Source: Pseudidiomarina sp.
GTDB lineage: Bacteria; Pseudomonadota; Gammaproteobacteria; Enterobacterales; Alteromonadaceae
Direction of reading: 5' to 3'
NCBI GenBank assembly: GCA_023260975.1
Contig: JALQTK010000009.1
Location: 1 to 54,891 of the forward strand
Length of the DNA: 54,891 nucleotides
Shown: positions 27,005 to 34,712 of the stretch, piece by piece
Layout: each line of letters opens with the position of its first letter
How positions within the stretch are numbered: position 1 is the first letter of the stretch
Made by a program: the position numbers and the translations under genes
Notes under the pieces: generated by a model
Databases searched by the model: none
Seen by the model: only the letters and a program-made list of their open reading frames with translations
Told to the model about the DNA's origin: nothing

Positions 27005-27694
27005 ATGGCACAGTTAAATATGTTTGCCTTTGGCATTTACCCCTACATTGCCATCGCCATTATGGTTATTGGCAGCTGGATCCGCTATGACAGAGAACAA
27101 TACACCTGGAAAAGCAGTTCAAGTCAGCTATTGGAGAAAAAACAACTGCGACTGGGCAGTATTCCATTTCACATTGGCATACTGGGTATCTTCCTGGGCC
27201 ACTTTTTTGGTTTGTTAATGCCAAAAGAAATCTGGCACCTGTTTGGCATCACCGCAGAAATGAAACAGATGATCGCCGTTGGTGCTGGCGGCTTATTTGG
27301 CCTGATTTGCTTCTTTGGCTTAACCGTGCTGATCAAACGTCGTTTGGGCAATGCACGCATCCGAGCCACCAGCAACACCATGGATATCGTGATTTTGTTC
27401 CTGTTGTACGCTCAGCTTATCCTCGGTTTGCTGAGTATCTTTGTATCGCTGGGTCATATGGATGGTACCGAGATGCTTAAACTGATGGCCTGGGCGCAAA
27501 ATACCGTAACCTTTAACAGCGTGGCAGCGGCAGAAGCGATTAGCGGCGTGCACTGGATTTTTAAAATGCACGTGTTTCTGGGCATGACGTTGTTTGTGGT
27601 ATTCCCGTTCAGCCGTCTGGTACATATGTTAAGCGTTCCGGTGCAATACATGCGCCGCCAGCACCAAATAGTACGCCAGCGCTTTGTACGTTAA
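27005..27694 (+). CDS. narI: Respiratory nitrate reductase gamma subunit NarI
   Basis: Membrane cytochrome b subunit that oxidises quinol and passes electrons to NarH. 229 residues with five hydrophobic helices and His residues for two b haems (FHIGILGIFLGHFFGL; GVHWIFKMHVFLGMT; FSRLVHMLS). The conserved start region (FGIYPYIA, GSWIRYDREQYTWK) is typical. AAAGGAG ribosome site. In this island the quinol donor is probably ubiquinol, since ubiTUV are co-carried. Confidence 0.98.
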   Translation: MAQLNMFAFGIYPYIAIAIMVIGSWIRYDREQYTWKSSSSQLLEKKQLRLGSIPFHIGILGIFLGHFFGLLMPKEIWHLFGITAEMKQMIAVGAGGLFGLICFFGLTVLIKRRLGNARIRATSNTMDIVILFLLYAQLILGLLSIFVSLGHMDGTEMLKLMAWAQNTVTFNSVAAAEAISGVHWIFKMHVFLGMTLFVVFPFSRLVHMLSVPVQYMRRQHQIVRQRFVR

Positions 27695-27719
27695 ATGACG
27701 CGAAAATAACAGACATAGC

Positions 27720-27990
27720 AAGCGAAAGGTTGGGACCGCGGCAGGTCGGCACAGAGTGTCTGAGTGAGCGCGCAAGCAGCGAGCGAGATGCTGTGACGAG
27801 CCTGACAGGGATTCCAACCTGAAGCCAGTAGATACACTTTCGGGCTCCGGGAGGCTTTAAGCCGGTGTTGCACACAAAGACGCCGTAAATCCCTCCCTGG
27901 AGTCTCCTCTTTGGCATCCATGCCAAAGACGCTTTGTTTAGCAACAACGGCTCGCCTCCCTCAGTGGAATGGAGGCAAGCTAACAGGCTC
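27720..27990 (-). repeat. Structured intergenic element, copy A (minus orientation)
   Basis: The 314-base gap between narI and the parvulin gene holds no plausible gene but is full of hairpins. Read on the minus strand it contains GCCTCC-11-GGAGGC (27976-27954), then CTTTGGCAT-GG-ATGCCAAAG (27928-27909), then GGGATTTACGGCGT, and further out a long-range pair AGGTTGG/CCAACCT. The hairpin with a CATGGATG centre followed by TTTACGGCGT matches the layout of the element at 38460-38610, so both may belong to one dispersed family. Confidence 0.5.
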
Positions 27991-28008
27991 CGATTACAGA
28001 GGTTTAAT

Positions 28009-28776
28009 ATGATACAAGTCAATAACGCCAGTATCAGCGAAGCGGCAATTATGGCCGAAATGCAATACCACCCGGCGGGTACCAAGCGCACGGCCATGTT
28101 AAACGCCGCCGAATCGCTGATTATCGGCGAACTGCTGCGGCAACGGGCGCGTGAGCTTGGTTTGGTGGTAAAAAGTGAAGCCAATACGGCCAGCGACGAT
28201 AATTTTCTCGACGCGCTAATTCAGGCAGAAGTCGTTATTCCACAAGCCAGCAAGCAAGAGTGCGAACAGTATTACACGCTAAACCCGCAGCGCTTTGCCA
28301 GCTCGCCACTGCTTGAAGTCAGCCATATTCTATTAGCGGCCGCACCAGAGGATGATCAGCAGCGCGTAGAAGCCAAAACGCTGGCGCAGCAGCTTATCGA
28401 AAAACTGCAGCACGGTGAGACACTGGCAGAACTCGCCCGGAATTATTCAGCCTGCCCTTCTAAAGAAACCGCGGGTAGCCTTGGCCAAATTAGTCGCGGC
28501 CAAACGGTACCTGAGTTTGAGCGGCAAATTTTCAGCGCCGAACCTGGCCTGCTGCCGCTACCTGTAGAAAGTCGCTATGGCTACCATATCGTGCACATTG
28601 CGCGCAAAGTACCAGGTAAGTTATTGCCTTTTACTGCTGTAGAGCAAAAAATCGCTGAGTACCTGAATGAAAAAGTACGCCGCAAAGCAGTGGCGCAGTA
28701 TATTCATCGTTTAATTGTCGCATCCGACATTTCCGGCTATGACTTTAACCTGTCCGACTCGCCGTTAATGCAATAA
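28009..28776 (+). CDS. PpiC-type (parvulin) peptidyl-prolyl isomerase
   Basis: 255-residue protein with a helical N-terminal region and a C-terminal parvulin rotamase domain (LEVSHILLAA..., GSLGQISRGQTVPEFERQIFS, YGYHIVHIARK). A similar parvulin follows narGHJI in Pseudomonas (the NifM-like PA3871 type), where it is presumed to help nitrate reductase assembly. No signal peptide is seen, so it should act in the cytoplasm, which fits the location of NarG. The ATG at 28009 has AGAGG upstream; upstream in-frame starts fall in the hairpin-rich element. Co-transcription with narI is possible but interrupted by that element. Confidence 0.88.
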   Translation: MIQVNNASISEAAIMAEMQYHPAGTKRTAMLNAAESLIIGELLRQRARELGLVVKSEANTASDDNFLDALIQAEVVIPQASKQECEQYYTLNPQRFASSPLLEVSHILLAAAPEDDQQRVEAKTLAQQLIEKLQHGETLAELARNYSACPSKETAGSLGQISRGQTVPEFERQIFSAEPGLLPLPVESRYGYHIVHIARKVPGKLLPFTAVEQKIAEYLNEKVRRKAVAQYIHRLIVASDISGYDFNLSDSPLMQ

Positions 28777-28801
28777 GCCTCATTGTTTTAAACGTTAGCG
28801 C

Positions 28802-28845
28802 GTCAGTGCGGTTAGCCACTTTGCTGGTTAACCGCACTGACTTTT
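28802..28845 (+). terminator. Terminator after the parvulin gene
   Basis: Inverted repeat GTCAGTGCGGTTA ... TAACCGCACTGAC (13-base stem) followed by TTTT. Ends the nar-ppi transcription unit. Confidence 0.85.
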
Positions 28846-28874
28846 GCTGTTTAAGCGCCGCTGTTTCACGCTAA

Positions 28875-28910
28875 TACCCATACGGATACCACTCTACCAA
28901 CTTATAGGTA
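28875..28910 (+). promoter_or_regulatory. Candidate NarL sites upstream of the porin gene
   Basis: TACCCAT (28875-28881) and ATAGGTA (28904-28910, reverse of TACCTAT) both match the NarL heptamer perfectly. They lie 80-120 bases before the porin start. No FNR box was found here. Confidence 0.5.
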
Positions 28911-28992
28911 ACGCTTTAATTTAATTATATAAATTTAAATTAAGCGCTAAGATCGTACTGCATTTAAGCTGAAATAAGCAAAGGAAAACCTC

Positions 28993-30183
28993 ATGAAAGC
29001 TTTCTCTGTAGTTATGCTGGCTGCTGTACCTTTCTGTTTTACTTCATCGGTGCTTGCTAACGACGTAAGTGCCGCCTTACAGCAAAGTAAAGTATCGGCT
29101 AATTTCCGCTACCGCCTGGAGCATGTCGATCAGGATAACGCACTGGATGATGCCATTGCCTCAACACTACGCAGCAGGCTTACGGTTACCACAGGTAAAG
29201 CCTATGGTTTTAGCGCTCTGGTAGGGCTGGATAATGTCAGCCTGCTGGGAAACGATAATTACAACAGTACGTACAACGGTAAAACCGGTTACAGCGTGGT
29301 GGCCGACCCCAAAGGCACCGATATTAATCAGGCCTTACTTAGCTATCAGAGCGAAAATGGCACCAGCTTCAGTGCCGGACGTCAACTGGTTAATCATGGC
29401 AATCAGCGCTTCCTTGGCGGTGTCGGCTGGCGGCAGAATGAGCAGACTTTAGATGGCTACCGCTTACAACATAGCTTTAGCGACAGTGTGAATGTTGAGC
29501 TTGGCCATTATTACAACGTTAACCGTATTTTTGGCCCTAAAGGCGCAGCAGCGGATCAGCGCGGCAATTTCAATACCCTGAGTGCACACTGGCAAGCCAA
29601 TGCAGAGCACAAATTTATGGCCTTTGGCTACGACTTTGAGTTTGACAACTGGGCCGCGCGTAGCAGCCGTACTCTGGGGCTGGACTATCAGGGTAAAGTT
29701 GCTGCACTACCGCAACTAAGCTGGCATTTAGCCGTGGCACAGCAAGATGACGCACACAATGCGACACAAGACTTTAGCCATAACTACCACCGTATTAGCC
29801 TGAACTGGGCGTTTAGCGGTGTGACGCTGCAGGCTGGTCAGGAACGGCTGGCAGGTGATGGCCAAAGTGCGTTTCAGACGCCACTGGCGACGTTACACGC
29901 ATTCTCTGGCTTTGCCGACATGTTCTTAAATACGCCAAACGGCGGTTTGCGCGATAACTGGCTACAACTGAATACCAAGTTCAAAGATGTCGGTCTGATG
30001 CTGAGTTATCACCAATTTGACAGTGACGCCAGTAGCGATAAGTACGGTGACGAATGGAACGCCGTGGCCAGCTATAACCTCAGTGCGCAGCTATCCGGTA
30101 TGCTGAAACTGGCACGCTACAATGCTGATACCTTAGGTGTAGACACCACTAAGGTCTGGCTGATGCTGAGCTATCAATTGTAA
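28993..30183 (+). CDS. Outer-membrane beta-barrel porin (alginate-export-like)
   Basis: 396-residue protein with a signal peptide (cleavage after ...SVLA, about residue 22). The mature part shows alternating aromatic/polar beta strands and a closing strand ending KVWLMLSYQL, typical of an outer-membrane barrel. The start (KVSANFRYRLEHVDQDN) and ANGRQLVNHGNQRFLGGVGWRQNEQT-like region resemble the 'alginate export' porin group, in which many members have nothing to do with alginate. Location after narGHJI and perfect NarL heptamers upstream suggest a nitrate/nitrite or other anion channel used in anaerobiosis (inference). Confidence 0.75.
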   Translation: MKAFSVVMLAAVPFCFTSSVLANDVSAALQQSKVSANFRYRLEHVDQDNALDDAIASTLRSRLTVTTGKAYGFSALVGLDNVSLLGNDNYNSTYNGKTGYSVVADPKGTDINQALLSYQSENGTSFSAGRQLVNHGNQRFLGGVGWRQNEQTLDGYRLQHSFSDSVNVELGHYYNVNRIFGPKGAAADQRGNFNTLSAHWQANAEHKFMAFGYDFEFDNWAARSSRTLGLDYQGKVAALPQLSWHLAVAQQDDAHNATQDFSHNYHRISLNWAFSGVTLQAGQERLAGDGQSAFQTPLATLHAFSGFADMFLNTPNGGLRDNWLQLNTKFKDVGLMLSYHQFDSDASSDKYGDEWNAVASYNLSAQLSGMLKLARYNADTLGVDTTKVWLMLSYQL

Positions 30184-30230
30184 CCTTTCCTGGGAAATCC
30201 ACGTTAGCCACTTTGTGTTGGCACCTCTGT

Positions 30231-30262
30231 ACCGCCCCTGGTTTTCAGTGGGCGGTTTTTTT
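30231..30262 (+). terminator. Terminator after the porin gene
   Basis: ACCGCCC-12-GGGCGGT stem-loop followed by a run of seven T residues; also extended by CTG/CAG pairing inside the loop. Confidence 0.93.
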
Positions 30263-30369
30263 ATTTCTACATTGCCATATGCCATTGCGACGGCTTTACC
30301 TCTGAAGGGGTAACAGTTTCAGTATTGATGCACTCTGACGCCCGGCACGGGCTTACCGCTGGATAAAAC

Positions 30370-30383
30370 TTGATCCAGATCAA
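30370..30383 (+). promoter_or_regulatory. FNR box upstream of nrdG-nrdD
   Basis: TTGAT-CCAG-ATCAA, a perfect FNR palindrome centred about 88 bases before the nrdG ATG. Confidence 0.88.
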
Positions 30384-30464
30384 AGACTGCCCTCCCCTCT
30401 GATTTAAGATGAAACACAATATGTAGACACAAAAAGCAAATAACAACACTACATAAGGGATTTT

Positions 30465-30917
30465 ATGCTGAGGTTCACTGACGAGCAAATTGCCTTTCAG
30501 GAGGTGCCAAACGAGGTGTCACTGGCCTTTACCATTGCCGGTTGCCCGCTTGGCTGTAAAGGCTGTCATAGCAGTTATAGCTGGCACAGTGAGCAAGGCA
30601 GCCGCTTAAGCCCGGATTATTTAGCGCACCGTTTAGCAAACTATCACGGCCTTATCAGCTGTGTGCTGTTTTTAGGGGGTGAATGGCAACCAAAGGCGTT
30701 GTTGCCATTGCTACAGCTTTGCACAAGCCGAGGTTTAACGACCTGCCTGTATACCGGGCTGGACGACGTTGCTTGTGAGCTAAAAACAGAGCTGACTTAC
30801 CTGAAAACCGGCCGCTGGCAAGCTGAACTGGGCGGTTTAACCAGCCGGCACACTAATCAAAGATTCTATGACTTACGCACAGGCCAATGCCTGAACCACT
30901 TATTTATCGAACAATAA
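30465..30917 (+). CDS. nrdG: Anaerobic ribonucleotide reductase activating protein NrdG
   Basis: Radical SAM activase that generates the glycyl radical on NrdD. 150 residues, usual size (E. coli 154). The cluster motif is C-x3-C-x2-C at residues 27-34 (CPLGCKGC), followed by FLGGEW (equivalent to the GGE/SAM-binding motif). It precedes nrdD, the reverse of the E. coli nrdDG order, and a perfect FNR box lies upstream, so expression should be anaerobic. Confidence 0.95.
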   Translation: MLRFTDEQIAFQEVPNEVSLAFTIAGCPLGCKGCHSSYSWHSEQGSRLSPDYLAHRLANYHGLISCVLFLGGEWQPKALLPLLQLCTSRGLTTCLYTGLDDVACELKTELTYLKTGRWQAELGGLTSRHTNQRFYDLRTGQCLNHLFIEQ

Positions 30918-30931
30918 CAGAGGGATACCCT

Positions 30932-32752
30932 ATGCAAGCGTTAAACTTTCATCAGCTGCAACAAAAACTCAATTTTATTGATCGCTACCTGCATGCAGGC
31001 AACGCCGCTGACGGCTCGAAGCTCGATGCCAATGCTAACGTGACGCAAAAAAACATTGCGACGCTGGAAGCTGAACTGATGAAAGATCAGTTTATTCAGG
31101 TAAACCGCGCGTTAGTCAGCAATAAAATCAGCGAACTGTTTGGTGCTGAACTGGCGGCTGAATACCTGCGCCAAATTACCGATCACGAAATATACGTGCA
31201 CGATGAAACCAGCTTAAAGCCCTACTGTGTCTCCGTTACCATGTACCCCTTTTTGCGTGATGGTTTAACCAGGCTCGGCGGTGAGTCACGCGCACCGAAG
31301 CATTTAGAATCCTTCTGTGGTTGCTTTGTTAACTTTGTCTTTGCCGTTTCAAGCCAGTTTGCCGGCGCAGTAGCCACGGTAGAGTTTTTAACCTATTTCG
31401 ACTATTTTGCCCGCAAAGACTACGGTGATAACTACCTGCAAACCCACCGCAAGCAAATAGAAAACCACCTGCAGCATGTGGTGTATGCGTTAAATCAGCC
31501 GGCCGCAGCGCGCGGCTATCAAAGCGTGTTCTGGAATATTTCGGTGTACGATCAGCATTATTTCGACAGCATGTTTGGTCACTTTGTGTTTCCTGATTTC
31601 ATCAAACCACAGTGGCAGTCAGTGTCTGCACTGCAGCATTTTTTCTTAGACTGGTTTAACCAAGAGCGCGAGAAAACCGTACTTACCTTTCCGGTGGTTA
31701 CCGTTGCTATGCTAACCGAGCATGGCAAATGCAAAGATGAGGCGTTCGCCGGCGACATAGCCGGGCAAATGGCACAGGGCAATGCCTTTTTTATCTACCA
31801 GTCAGACAGTGCCGACTCATTAGCAAGCTGCTGTCGGCTGCGCAGCGAAATCAGTGACAATACCTTTTCCTACTCGTTAGGGGCAGGTGGTGTGGCAACT
31901 GGCTCAATCAATGTTATTACCATTAACATGAACCGGCTGGTGCAGGATGGCCGGGACTTAGCCGTTGAGGTAAGCAAAATCCATAAATATCAGATAGCCT
32001 ATCGTAAGCTAATGGAAGAGTACCAGGCGGCAGGCTTGCTTACCGTGTATGACGCAGGTTTTATCAGCCTGGATAAACAATTTCTAACCATTGGCATTAA
32101 TGGCATGGTTGAAGCGGCTGAATCGCAGGGCTTAGTTGCCGGTAATAACGCGCCCTACATACAGTTTGTGCAACAACAGTTAAAAACCATTTTTGATGCC
32201 AACAAGGCCGCTAAAGCAAAGTATGGCTATATGTTTAATACCGAATTTGTACCGGCAGAAAACCTGGGCGTTAAAAATGCCAAATGGGATCGTGAAGACG
32301 GCTATCAGGTGCCTCGCGATTGCTACAATTCATATTTCTACGTCGTTGAAGACGAGCACAGCAACACGCTGGATAAGTTTCAGCTGCATGGCAAAACCCT
32401 GCTGGAATACTTAGATGGTGGCTCGGCATTGCATTTGAATCTGGAAGAAAAGCTCGACAAGGCCGGTTATATGAAGCTGCTTAATATTGCCGCCACTACA
32501 GGCTGCAACTACTTTTGTGTCAACGTCAAAATTACTATCTGCAACCAGTGTGAAACCATAGATAAGCGCACGCTATGCGCCTGCCCGTCTTGCGGCAGTG
32601 AAGATATTGATTACGGCACCCGGGTAATTGGCTATTTAAAGCGCGTATCAGCGTTTAGCAGCGGCCGCCGCCTCGAGCATGGTTTGCGCCACTACCACCG
32701 TGAGCAAGCGCTGCACAAAGCGCAAAGCCACAAGGCGCGCAAAGTAAGCTAG
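30932..32752 (+). CDS. nrdD: Anaerobic (class III) ribonucleoside-triphosphate reductase NrdD
   Basis: Oxygen-sensitive glycyl-radical enzyme that makes dNTPs without O2. The radical-site motif RVIGYL lies near residue 567 of 606, preceded by a four-Cys zinc site (CNQC ... CACPSC). At 606 residues it is about 100 shorter than E. coli NrdD (712); it begins almost at once with the core (QKLNFIDRYLHAG), so an N-terminal ATP-cone regulatory domain appears absent. I start at the ATG 30932, 14 bases after the nrdG stop, rather than the in-frame start inside nrdG. It should be needed for DNA replication during anaerobic growth on nitrate. Confidence 0.95.
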   Translation: MQALNFHQLQQKLNFIDRYLHAGNAADGSKLDANANVTQKNIATLEAELMKDQFIQVNRALVSNKISELFGAELAAEYLRQITDHEIYVHDETSLKPYCVSVTMYPFLRDGLTRLGGESRAPKHLESFCGCFVNFVFAVSSQFAGAVATVEFLTYFDYFARKDYGDNYLQTHRKQIENHLQHVVYALNQPAAARGYQSVFWNISVYDQHYFDSMFGHFVFPDFIKPQWQSVSALQHFFLDWFNQEREKTVLTFPVVTVAMLTEHGKCKDEAFAGDIAGQMAQGNAFFIYQSDSADSLASCCRLRSEISDNTFSYSLGAGGVATGSINVITINMNRLVQDGRDLAVEVSKIHKYQIAYRKLMEEYQAAGLLTVYDAGFISLDKQFLTIGINGMVEAAESQGLVAGNNAPYIQFVQQQLKTIFDANKAAKAKYGYMFNTEFVPAENLGVKNAKWDREDGYQVPRDCYNSYFYVVEDEHSNTLDKFQLHGKTLLEYLDGGSALHLNLEEKLDKAGYMKLLNIAATTGCNYFCVNVKITICNQCETIDKRTLCACPSCGSEDIDYGTRVIGYLKRVSAFSSGRRLEHGLRHYHREQALHKAQSHKARKVS

Positions 32753-32838
32753 CGCAGCCGTGTAAATATTACGCGGTTAAAACATACCGGCTGCGATACC
32801 TACTCAGGGGCATAGCCCCACAAGTGGTGCAGCCGGTA
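32753..32838 (+). promoter_or_regulatory. Structured RNA element with mutually exclusive stems after nrdD
   Basis: Three segments compete: CGCAGCCG (32753-32760), CGGCTGCG (32788-32795) and GCAGCCGG (32829-32836). The middle can pair with either flank. The second option is a 10-bp stem TACCGGCTGC/GCAGCCGGTA enclosing two small hairpins (GGGGC-ATA-GCCCC and CCAC-AA-GTGG, partly overlapping). No T-run follows, so a simple terminator is unlikely. It lies in the leader of the gene at 32872. Confidence 0.45.
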
Positions 32839-32871
32839 AACTTGTCTCTTATCCGTTAAATTAGGTGATGG

Positions 32872-33168
32872 ATGAGCAAAAAGCCGGATTTGAAAACCGC
32901 TATGCTGCAGTTAATTAGCGACGTGAAACAGCAAATGCCACTTTACGAGCCGTCAACTTTCGTTTGTGGCACGAATACCGATTGCATTGGTTGTCCGAAA
33001 AAAATGCTGGAGATGGTCGACTCTGAACTGAGCTTTTGGGAGCATGCGATTAAACAGGGGCGCACGCCTAAATTTGACGAGTTACATCGGTTTGGCAAGT
33101 TATGTCAAAGTGTGCGTCGCATGCTGATACGCAATAAACTGATGCCTGACACTAACAGCAATATATAA
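32872..33168 (+). CDS. Uncharacterised small protein with Cys cluster
   Basis: 98-residue, mostly helical and basic protein. It carries three closely spaced cysteines, C-x5-C-x2-C (CGTNTDCIGCPKKMLEMVD, residues about 31-39), with a fourth Cys (LCQSVRRM) about 45 residues later, enough ligands for an Fe-S or zinc centre (inference). A good ribosome site (AGGTGATGG) precedes the ATG. It follows nrdGD on the same strand behind a structured leader, so a role in anaerobic metabolism is plausible. I do not recognise the family and assign no function. Confidence 0.6.
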   Translation: MSKKPDLKTAMLQLISDVKQQMPLYEPSTFVCGTNTDCIGCPKKMLEMVDSELSFWEHAIKQGRTPKFDELHRFGKLCQSVRRMLIRNKLMPDTNSNI

Positions 33169-33169
33169 A

Positions 33170-33550
33170 CTAGCTAAACAAAAGCGGTTTGTTTATTGCC
33201 AGGTAGAGTATACCAGCGAGTTGCAACAATGCCAGCACCGCCCAAACTAGCCGACGCTTTACCGGCAAGGCTAATTTAAACGCTTTGCTTCCGGCCAGAA
33301 TATAACCAATTAACAACGAGATTTTGGTCCCCAGCCAGGAATGTGCAAGGGGCTGCCAAGGGCCTATTACCAGCAACGTTAAAGCCAATGTCAGTAACAC
33401 GCTATCGTTAATATGCGGCAAGTACCGTGCAGGGCTATGGCGCCAGCCAACTTTACCCAGACTGTCGAGTAACAGCCGGCTAATAAACAAGGTCACACTC
33501 AAGTAGGCGCAAAACATATGCAGTATTTTGACGTTTAAATAGTATTCCAT
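33170..33550 (-). CDS. SirB2-family membrane protein
   Basis: 126-residue inner-membrane protein with four hydrophobic helices. The start (LNVKILHMFCAYLSVTLFISRLLLDSLG) and following PARYLPHINDSVLLTLALTLL match the SirB2 family as I know it. The biochemical role is unknown; family members often neighbour nitrate or electron-transfer genes. It is convergent with the Cys-cluster gene, with a one-base gap between stops. Confidence 0.75.
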   Translation of the reverse strand: MEYYLNVKILHMFCAYLSVTLFISRLLLDSLGKVGWRHSPARYLPHINDSVLLTLALTLLVIGPWQPLAHSWLGTKISLLIGYILAGSKAFKLALPVKRRLVWAVLALLQLAGILYLAINKPLLFS

Positions 33551-33716
33551 ATGCTTACCTCAGGGTAAAAAACACCACAATACTAGGTACAATCCACCCA
33601 ATTGCTAAGCCGGCAATGGTGGATACCCCTTGCGGGTTAGTTTCTACCCACCAAGGTTAATGTTTTCGAACGTTCTGCTTTGTTAGACTGACGAAAATTG
33701 TTTGCAGGCCTTAAGT

Positions 33717-34121
33717 ATGAACATTGAAAGCTACACTGATCTGATTAAGGCTGCGGCTATGCAAGACGAGCCGCAGCGCTTGCTGTTTGTGTTTGCCAAA
33801 GCTGAGTTGCCAAACGGTTATACCGAAACACAAAAGCAGCATTATGACCAAGGCATGGGCGGCGCTTTAGCACCGGTGCTATGTGTGGATAAACTGCCGG
33901 ATGAAGTAAGTGATTTTGTCAGTTTGGTAGATGAATCGGTAACCACCGGTATCGACTGGGACATCGCCTTTGTCTCAGCACTGGGCGGCCGTGGTGCTTT
34001 CGCCCCTAATAGCGATGAAGCCACGCAGCCACTGAAAATGATGATGGAGAAAATCCAGGGTGGCATGATTGCCGATTTTCTCACCTTTAATAAAGCCGGT
34101 GAGTTGGTGGCTTTGTTTTAA
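33717..34121 (+). CDS. Conserved uncharacterised protein (often called 'ribonucleotide reductase subunit alpha')
   Basis: 134-residue soluble protein. Segments EPQRLLFVFAKAELP, GGALAPVLCVDKLPDEVSDF and FVSALGGRGAFAPNSDEA are characteristic of a small gammaproteobacterial family that databases sometimes label, without good reason, as a ribonucleotide reductase subunit alpha. It has no reductase catalytic residues. The ATG at 33717 is preferred over an upstream start. It stands alone between SirB2 and the cassette cluster. Confidence 0.65.
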   Translation: MNIESYTDLIKAAAMQDEPQRLLFVFAKAELPNGYTETQKQHYDQGMGGALAPVLCVDKLPDEVSDFVSLVDESVTTGIDWDIAFVSALGGRGAFAPNSDEATQPLKMMMEKIQGGMIADFLTFNKAGELVALF

Positions 34122-34193
34122 AGCAACCAGCAAAAAATCAGCTATTCAATCAGTACATCGTGACGGGAAATGTCTGCTTTTAGCGAAAGCGGG

Positions 34194-34276
34194 CATTAAC
34201 GCTAGCAGCACTCGCGGCATTGTAGCGTAGGCGCAGCCGCAACAAAAAGCCTTTGCTGTGGCTGCGCTTGTTAAGC
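34194..34276 (-). repeat. Putative attC site c
   Basis: In minus orientation: R''-like GCTTAAC (34276-34270), stem GCGCAGCC ... GGCTGCGC, and closing GCGTTAATGC whose TTAA pairs back to R''. It begins 12 bases after the stop of the 34288-34578 gene, where an integron attC is expected. The R' box deviates from GTTRRRY. Confidence 0.5.
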
Positions 34277-34287
34277 ACCAGAGGATG

Positions 34288-34578
34288 TCAGCTGCCAAAT
34301 GGCAAAAATATACCGACAGCCAACTCGGCCCAAACATAGAAAAAACCCAATAAAACTGCAATCGCCAAGACTGGAAAATGCCTTGCGGAAACTTTCCGGG
34401 CTAGGAATATCAACAGGCTACCAACAAAAAGTAGTAATGATCCCATAACCAGGAAGTCAAAGCTCGTCCAGTGAAATTCGCTGCTGAACTGCATCACGAA
34501 AAATAGAACAAGTAGAACAAAGCAAGTTCCGACGAGAAGCCAAGCGAAGGCAGTGTTTCTCTGCAGCATTTTTCTCAT
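34288..34578 (-). CDS. Small membrane protein, probable cassette gene
   Basis: 96 residues with three hydrophobic segments (LLVGTCFVLLVLFFVMQF; FLVMGSLLLFVGSLLIFLA; VLAIAVLLGFFYVWAELAVGIF). It resembles a family of short unknown membrane proteins common in marine gammaproteobacteria. AAGGGGG lies 8 bases before the ATG. It is flanked by two attC-like sites: one ends 18 bases before the start, the other begins 12 bases after the stop. That makes a compact one-gene cassette. No function is assigned. Confidence 0.6.
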   Translation of the reverse strand: MRKMLQRNTAFAWLLVGTCFVLLVLFFVMQFSSEFHWTSFDFLVMGSLLLFVGSLLIFLARKVSARHFPVLAIAVLLGFFYVWAELAVGIFLPFGS

Positions 34579-34595
34579 ATATGTACCCCCTTATC

Positions 34596-34668
34596 GCTTA
34601 ACGCCCCGCGCGAACTTGTGAGCAAGCCCTATGCCCGCATGGGCACAAGCCTGATTACTTTGTTATGT
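34596..34668 (-). repeat. Putative attC site b
   Basis: In minus orientation it opens ACATAAC and closes GCGTTAAGC; R' (GTTAAGC) fits GTTRRRY fully. Between them are nested stems CTTGTG/CACAAG and GCCC-GCAT-GGGC, a 73-base imperfect palindrome with the shape of an integron recombination site. It is the best of the three sites. Confidence 0.65.
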
Positions 34669-34712
34669 TTTTTGATGATACGCATTTTCTAAATTGCCAT
34701 TGAGTGTTCAAA

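Noticed and set aside
27609-28184. 191-residue minus-strand frame across the narI-parvulin gap
   Set aside because: It overlaps both real genes and runs through hairpin-rich DNA; no family features, so a shadow frame.
33717-34121. Ribonucleotide reductase subunit alpha (common database label)
   Set aside because: At 134 residues it has no catalytic cysteines or barrel; the label is probably a propagated error.
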